Below are positions 7,752 to 10,454 of a DNA stretch of 10,454 nt, in pieces. The stretch covers positions 1 to 10,454 of the forward strand of contig JAZQPA010000004.1 in assembly GCA_045628125.1 (NCBI GenBank), written 5' to 3'. The DNA comes from Minthousia sp045628125 (GTDB lineage Bacteria > Bacteroidota > Bacteroidia > Bacteroidales > Bacteroidaceae). A program made the position numbers and the translations under genes. The notes below the pieces were generated by a model. The model searched no databases. It was given only the letters and a program-made list of their open reading frames with translations, and was not told where the DNA came from. Numbering within the stretch: the first letter of the stretch is position 1; the number at the start of each line of letters is the position of its first letter.

Positions 7752-9360
7752 ACTTACGCATAGCTTTAAAATATTCCTCCCACAGTTCCAGTTGCTTTTG
7801 GTTCTGTACCGGTGCCAGATGAGCGCCATCACGGAAATACATCATGCTGTCGGTGCCTTTTGCGTATGCTGGCCAGTAAGGCAGATAGCCGCCGTTAGGA
7901 TTACCCGTCTTGATGAAGTTGATCCAGTATTGCATCACCGTGCGGGTTAGGCCAGCATCACGTGGATCCTGCTTGTCGGCTGGTCCCCAAGAATGACCGA
8001 AGGTGTAGTTCAGCTCACCGGCATGCATGGTCAGGAACTTACGGTCGGTTTGCTGTCCGCGGCGGAACATGTTTGTTTTTGCCTGGTCGAAGAAGAACAT
8101 ATATACCTGTCCCTTACCCTTGCCTTCGGCAGTGCGTGCACTCTGCAGGTTGCCCCAAGCATAGGTAGGCCAGGCAAAGGCAGCTTCACGGAAAATGTCG
8201 GCATGTGCATCAAAGGCCTCCTGGTTGTTGCTGCCCGGATACATGGCACGGAACTTCTTCTGCCACTCTGGGTCAGGGAACGAGGTCTTCATCTCGTACT
8301 CGTACTGTGCAGGAGTGTAGCCGCCCAGGAAACCGGTAAACATACTGCCCTCGTCCGAGTTGGTACCTATCATTACGTTCACATCGTTATAATTACCTGC
8401 CTGATACTGCTTGTAGGCATCGGTGCTCAGCACATAGTCATCGTAGCATGGCCACAGCGCACCACCGGCACTGAAGGCCGCCGAGTCGTTCATAAACACC
8501 TCAGGATCTACCTTGCGCAGGTCTTTCAGTTTCTTTTTTCCCAATCCTAGACGATCCAGGTAAGCCTGGCCGTAAGCCTCGCTGCCTTTTACGTTTCGCA
8601 TGGCATTGTTGTCGATGCGGGTGTCGGAAACAGGTACCATGTTACCGCCACTTTCCGAGATGGCACCGCGGAACAAGCCCTTGGCTAGCGGGCTCTGGCA
8701 CAGCATAGCTACCGAGATAGCACCGGCACTCTCGCCCATGATGGTAATCTTCTCCGGGTCGCCTCCGAATGCAGCCACATTCTCCTTGATCCATTTCAAC
8801 GCCAGAATCTGATCCATCAAACCGTAGTTGCCGCTGATGGCTCGTCCGTTCTCCTTGGCACTCTCCTCGCTCAGGGCAGGAGATGACAGGAAACCGAAGC
8901 AGTTGGTGCGGTAGGTAATGGCACAATATACTATGCCCGCCTTAGCAAAGTTGTCGCCGCTCTGGCTCCACGACTCACCGGTGCTGAAACCGCCACCGTG
9001 AATCCATACCAGTACAGGCAGTTTCTCGTCCTTGTTCTTGGCAGGAGTCAGCACGTTCAAGTACAGGCAATCCTCGCTCACGCCCGGTTGTCCGGGACGG
9101 GCAGGACCCTGTGTTTGCTGGTAAGGCTTTGCCTTAAACTCGTTGGCCTTATACACGCCTTCCCATTTCTGAACGGGAACGGGAGCCTTCCAGCGTAAAT
9201 CACCTACAGGTGGCTGGGCAAACGGAATGCCCTTGTAATGAGCCATGCCTTGTTCTACTACTCCCTCAACATCTCCCTGCGCCACGGTAGTGCGGGTGAG
9301 CTGTGCACTGGCCGACAGGGCCAACATGCTGCACAATGCTAGTGAAAAAAATTTCTTCAT
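7750..9360 (-). CDS. Type-B carboxylesterase, exported
   Basis: A 536-aa alpha/beta-hydrolase of the carboxylesterase type B (COesterase) family, expected to hydrolyse carboxylic esters in the periplasm or outside the cell. A Sec signal peptide spans residues 1-19 (cleavage after ASA, before Gln20). Family motifs are intact: EDCLYLNV (97-104), oxyanion-hole HGGGF (121-125) and the nucleophile elbow GESAG with Ser211 in the FGGDPEKITIMGESAG signature. Glu337 (NSDEG) and His446 (MHAGELNYTFG) complete the triad. Length is normal. The longer in-frame start at 9477 is rejected: it puts 39 residues before a perfect signal peptide and begins upstream of the promoter at 9385-9416. The role in this locus is inferred: removal of an acyl group (acetyl or aromatic) from the glycan or glycoside so the rhamnosidases can act. 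It is transcribed from a promoter with the shared composite element. Confidence 0.93.
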   Translation of the reverse strand: MKKFFSLALCSMLALSASAQLTRTTVAQGDVEGVVEQGMAHYKGIPFAQPPVGDLRWKAPVPVQKWEGVYKANEFKAKPYQQTQGPARPGQPGVSEDCLYLNVLTPAKNKDEKLPVLVWIHGGGFSTGESWSQSGDNFAKAGIVYCAITYRTNCFGFLSSPALSEESAKENGRAISGNYGLMDQILALKWIKENVAAFGGDPEKITIMGESAGAISVAMLCQSPLAKGLFRGAISESGGNMVPVSDTRIDNNAMRNVKGSEAYGQAYLDRLGLGKKKLKDLRKVDPEVFMNDSAAFSAGGALWPCYDDYVLSTDAYKQYQAGNYNDVNVMIGTNSDEGSMFTGFLGGYTPAQYEYEMKTSFPDPEWQKKFRAMYPGSNNQEAFDAHADIFREAAFAWPTYAWGNLQSARTAEGKGKGQVYMFFFDQAKTNMFRRGQQTDRKFLTMHAGELNYTFGHSWGPADKQDPRDAGLTRTVMQYWINFIKTGNPNGGYLPYWPAYAKGTDSMMYFRDGAHLAPVQNQKQLELWEEYFKAMRK

Positions 9361-9384
9361 ACTGTTTACTGTTTTAGTTTTGTG

Positions 9385-9416
9385 CAAAGTTACAAATAGA
9401 ATGGGAATGCTGTAAA
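9385..9416 (-). promoter_or_regulatory. Bacteroidetes-type promoter for the esterase
   Basis: On the minus strand, TTTA (9416-9413, one mismatch from TTTG), a 20-bp spacer and TAACTTTG (9392-9385) fit the -33/-7 pattern. The -7 box is identical to that of GH78. It ends 24 bp before ATG 9360 and so supports that start. The imperfect -33 box would fit a promoter that needs an activator. Confidence 0.6.
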
Positions 9417-9440
9417 TAAAATAAGGTAATTGGTATAGAA

Positions 9441-9508
9441 TAGTAATACAATAAATGGTTTTCGGTTTGAAAATCACTGTGTTGTGTTTCGCTTTTAGTA
9501 ATAGTAAG
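9441..9508 (-). promoter_or_regulatory. Composite operator-like element upstream of the esterase (copy 2 of 3)
   Basis: Read on the minus strand: TTACTA (9501-9496), 19 bp, TGATTTTCA (9476-9468), 21 bp, TTACTA (9446-9441), then 48 bp to the -7 box. A third TTACTA overlaps the distal one (9507-9502, as CTTACTATTACTA). After the proximal copy comes CTATACCAA (9438-9430 end), also found after the distal TTACTA of copy 1. The layout is the same as copies 1 and 3. Confidence 0.58.
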
Positions 9509-9600
9509 CCGGTAGGCCTATAACCGATAATGTCATGTTGGAAAGTAAGAATTCCGGCCCTCTGTCAACTTAATGCTCCGGCAGATTCCAGATACAAATG

Positions 9601-9664
9601 CCTTACTATTGTAAAATAATAAATGTATGATAATCATTATAATAGCTTGTTTAGAACCTTACTA
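9601..9664 (+). promoter_or_regulatory. Composite operator-like element upstream of the lipoprotein-SusC operon (copy 3 of 3)
   Basis: Plus strand: CCTTACTA (9601-9608), 19 bp, TGATAATCA (9628-9636), 22 bp, TTACTA (9659-9664) inside AACCTTACTA (9655-9664), then 52 bp to the -7 box. The two TTACTA copies are 56 bp apart, exactly as in copy 1. The central element keeps the TGA-N3-TCA dyad although its middle bases differ from copies 1 and 2. Confidence 0.6.
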
Positions 9665-9693
9665 AAACCATTCATAGAGGGACTTACCATCCA

Positions 9694-9724
9694 TTGTACT
9701 CCTTAATTAATGGCTCTACCTTTG
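9694..9724 (+). promoter_or_regulatory. Bacteroidetes-type promoter for the lipoprotein-SusC operon
   Basis: TTG (9694-9696), a 20-bp spacer and TACCTTTG (9717-9724) fit the -33/-7 consensus. The -7 box ends 37 bp before ATG 9762. No second promoter is visible in the 32 bp before SusC, so this one probably drives the lipoprotein and SusC together. Confidence 0.62.
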
Positions 9725-9761
9725 CAACCGAAGATTAACATCGGTTTAATACAGAAAATAC

Positions 9762-10301
9762 ATGTTACATAGATTTGGTTTTAGAATACATTATTATTTG
9801 GTTGTTTTTATGGTTATAGTGGCCTGCGCGACGCAGGTGAAGGATCAGGAGGGCAAAAATGTTCTTCCTGAATCCGCCATAAAACAGGAAATATGTATTC
9901 TGCCACACCGCTCTTACCATCATAGCTTGGCAGACTTTGATATGCATGAGTTCGATTTCCGGAAGGATGCAGACAGTATAATCCCAGCCGTAAAGCAATT
10001 GCAGAAAGATGCAGAAATAGAATACACCTCCTATTTGCCTCAGGTTCCCGACTGGATGGACAGCAAATACGCTAAGGATTCCCTTTACCGCAGTGCATAC
10101 CTGGCGCTCGTACAGCACTATGTGGATGAATATAAACGGAATGGAATCGACTTCAGTGTCCTGTACGTTCCCCAAAAGGGCAGACAGACAGAATTTGCCA
10201 CACTCGAAGAACTGGCGGTAGTGGTCAAGTGTCAGATTTGCGTTGTAGATAGCATGCCGACCGCTTCCGGGAACAACAGATGGATGATTATAGAAAAATA
10301 A
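9762..10301 (+). CDS. Unrecognised 179-aa lipoprotein, first gene of the SusC operon
   Basis: I do not recognise the family. Residues 1-22 look like a lipoprotein signal: a short basic start (HRFGFR), a hydrophobic stretch from Tyr11, and lipobox IVAC with Cys22. The mature part is about 157 residues, mixed alpha/beta in appearance, with an acidic and histidine-rich early section (residues about 46-68: HRSYHH, DMHEFDF), a long helical middle, and a C-terminal half with two further cysteines (KCQIC) ending in WMIIEK. A promoter and composite element lie directly upstream and SusC starts 32 bp after the stop, so it is likely co-transcribed with the transporter. An accessory or assembly role for the Sus complex is a guess from position only. 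An overlapping antisense frame of the same length is judged a shadow, because only this strand has a signal peptide, promoter and operon context. Confidence 0.75.
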   Translation: MLHRFGFRIHYYLVVFMVIVACATQVKDQEGKNVLPESAIKQEICILPHRSYHHSLADFDMHEFDFRKDADSIIPAVKQLQKDAEIEYTSYLPQVPDWMDSKYAKDSLYRSAYLALVQHYVDEYKRNGIDFSVLYVPQKGRQTEFATLEELAVVVKCQICVVDSMPTASGNNRWMIIEK

Positions 10302-10333
10302 CAAATAATTATTAACACTTAAAAACTAATAGA

Positions 10334-10454
10334 ATGAAACAAGAATTTCATCTGCTGAAACAGAGAGTGGCCATATTGATGCTGCTCTTGGTGTGTTCAG
10401 TGGCAACCCTGATGGCTCAAGTAGCTGTCAAAGGTGTGGTTGTAGATGCAAATG
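10334..10454 (+). CDS. SusC-like TonB-dependent outer-membrane transporter (first 40 codons only)
   Basis: Only the N-terminus is in the window. ATG 10334 opens a frame that runs to the edge. Residues 1-28 are a Sec signal peptide (basic start, then a hydrophobic core, ending LMA before Gln29). VAVKGVVVDAN follows, the typical first strand of the carboxypeptidase-regulatory-like domain that begins SusC/RagA transporters. SusC family members are about 1000 residues and import oligosaccharides with a SusD lipoprotein partner, expected just beyond the window. The gene lies 32 bp after the 179-aa lipoprotein with no promoter between. The call rests on a short stretch but the pattern and the context agree. 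Confidence 0.82.
   Translation, partial: MKQEFHLLKQRVAILMLLLVCSVATLMAQVAVKGVVVDAN

Larger units (their letters stand above)
9361..9761. other. Divergent regulatory region between the esterase and the lipoprotein-SusC operon
   Basis: These 401 bp contain no supported gene. They hold the esterase promoter (9385-9416, minus), its composite element (9441-9501, with an extra TTACTA overlapping to 9507), a second composite element facing the other way (9603-9664) and the lipoprotein-SusC promoter (9694-9724, plus). The 94 bp between the two elements (9509-9602) include only a short palindrome, TAGGCCTA (9513-9520), within CGGT/ACCG arms, of unknown meaning. Confidence 0.75.

Noticed and set aside
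9361..9477. Upstream in-frame ATG giving a 575-aa form of the esterase
   Set aside because: It would place 39 residues before a standard signal peptide and starts upstream of the -33/-7 boxes at 9385-9416.
9510..9526. Short palindrome CGGT-TAGGCCTA-ACCG region as an operator or hairpin
   Set aside because: Too short and imperfect, found once only, and not placed consistently relative to either promoter.
9765..10304. Antisense 179-aa frame opposite the lipoprotein gene
   Set aside because: No signal peptide, promoter or operon context; the plus-strand frame has all three.
1..10454. tRNA, rRNA, CRISPR arrays, insertion sequences or phage genes
   Set aside because: None seen: no tandem direct repeats with spacers, no transposase-like frames with terminal inverted repeats, and intergenic regions are explained by promoters, operators and a terminator. 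Reading by eye could miss a small ncRNA.

Overview
The window looks like part of a polysaccharide-utilisation locus (PUL) from a Bacteroidales bacterium (Bacteroides/Prevotella-like). The grounds are the start of a SusC-type TonB-dependent transporter at the right edge, several lipoprotein or Sec-exported enzymes, Shine-Dalgarno-poor A-rich leaders, and five promoters that fit the Bacteroidetes -33/-7 pattern (TTG or TTTG, about 20 bp, TAnnTTTG). Genus and species cannot be fixed from the sequence alone.

Layout, left to right. Positions 1-2381 (minus) hold a GH78 alpha-L-rhamnosidase whose C-terminus is cut by the window edge. Positions 2437-5724 (minus) hold a large GH106-type alpha-L-rhamnosidase lipoprotein, which lies upstream of GH78 in the direction of transcription. 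A 283-bp divergent regulatory region follows. Positions 6008-7714 (plus) encode a predicted membrane-spanning regulator (TPR-like sensor, one membrane segment, coiled coil, DUF6377/helix-turn-helix output). It ends in a perfect 19-bp hairpin that also contains the stop codon of the convergent type-B carboxylesterase (7750-9360, minus). A 401-bp divergent region then leads to an unrecognised 179-aa lipoprotein (9762-10301, plus) and, 32 bp later, the first 40 codons of SusC (10334 to the edge).

As a system, SusC and its unseen partners would import a rhamnose-containing glycan or glycoside. The two unrelated rhamnosidases would remove alpha-L-rhamnose, the esterase would remove an acyl group, and the DUF6377 protein is the obvious candidate regulator. 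The actual substrate is not shown by the sequence.

The most interesting signal is in the intergenic DNA. Three promoters (GH106, esterase, lipoprotein-SusC) carry the same composite element in the same orientation and at nearly the same distance from the -7 box: TTACTA, 19 bp, TGAnnnTCA, 21-22 bp, TTACTA, then 48-52 bp to TAnnTTTG. The promoters of the regulator gene and of GH78 lack it. This looks like a PUL-specific activator site, possibly bound by the DUF6377 regulator, a family for which I know of no described operator.
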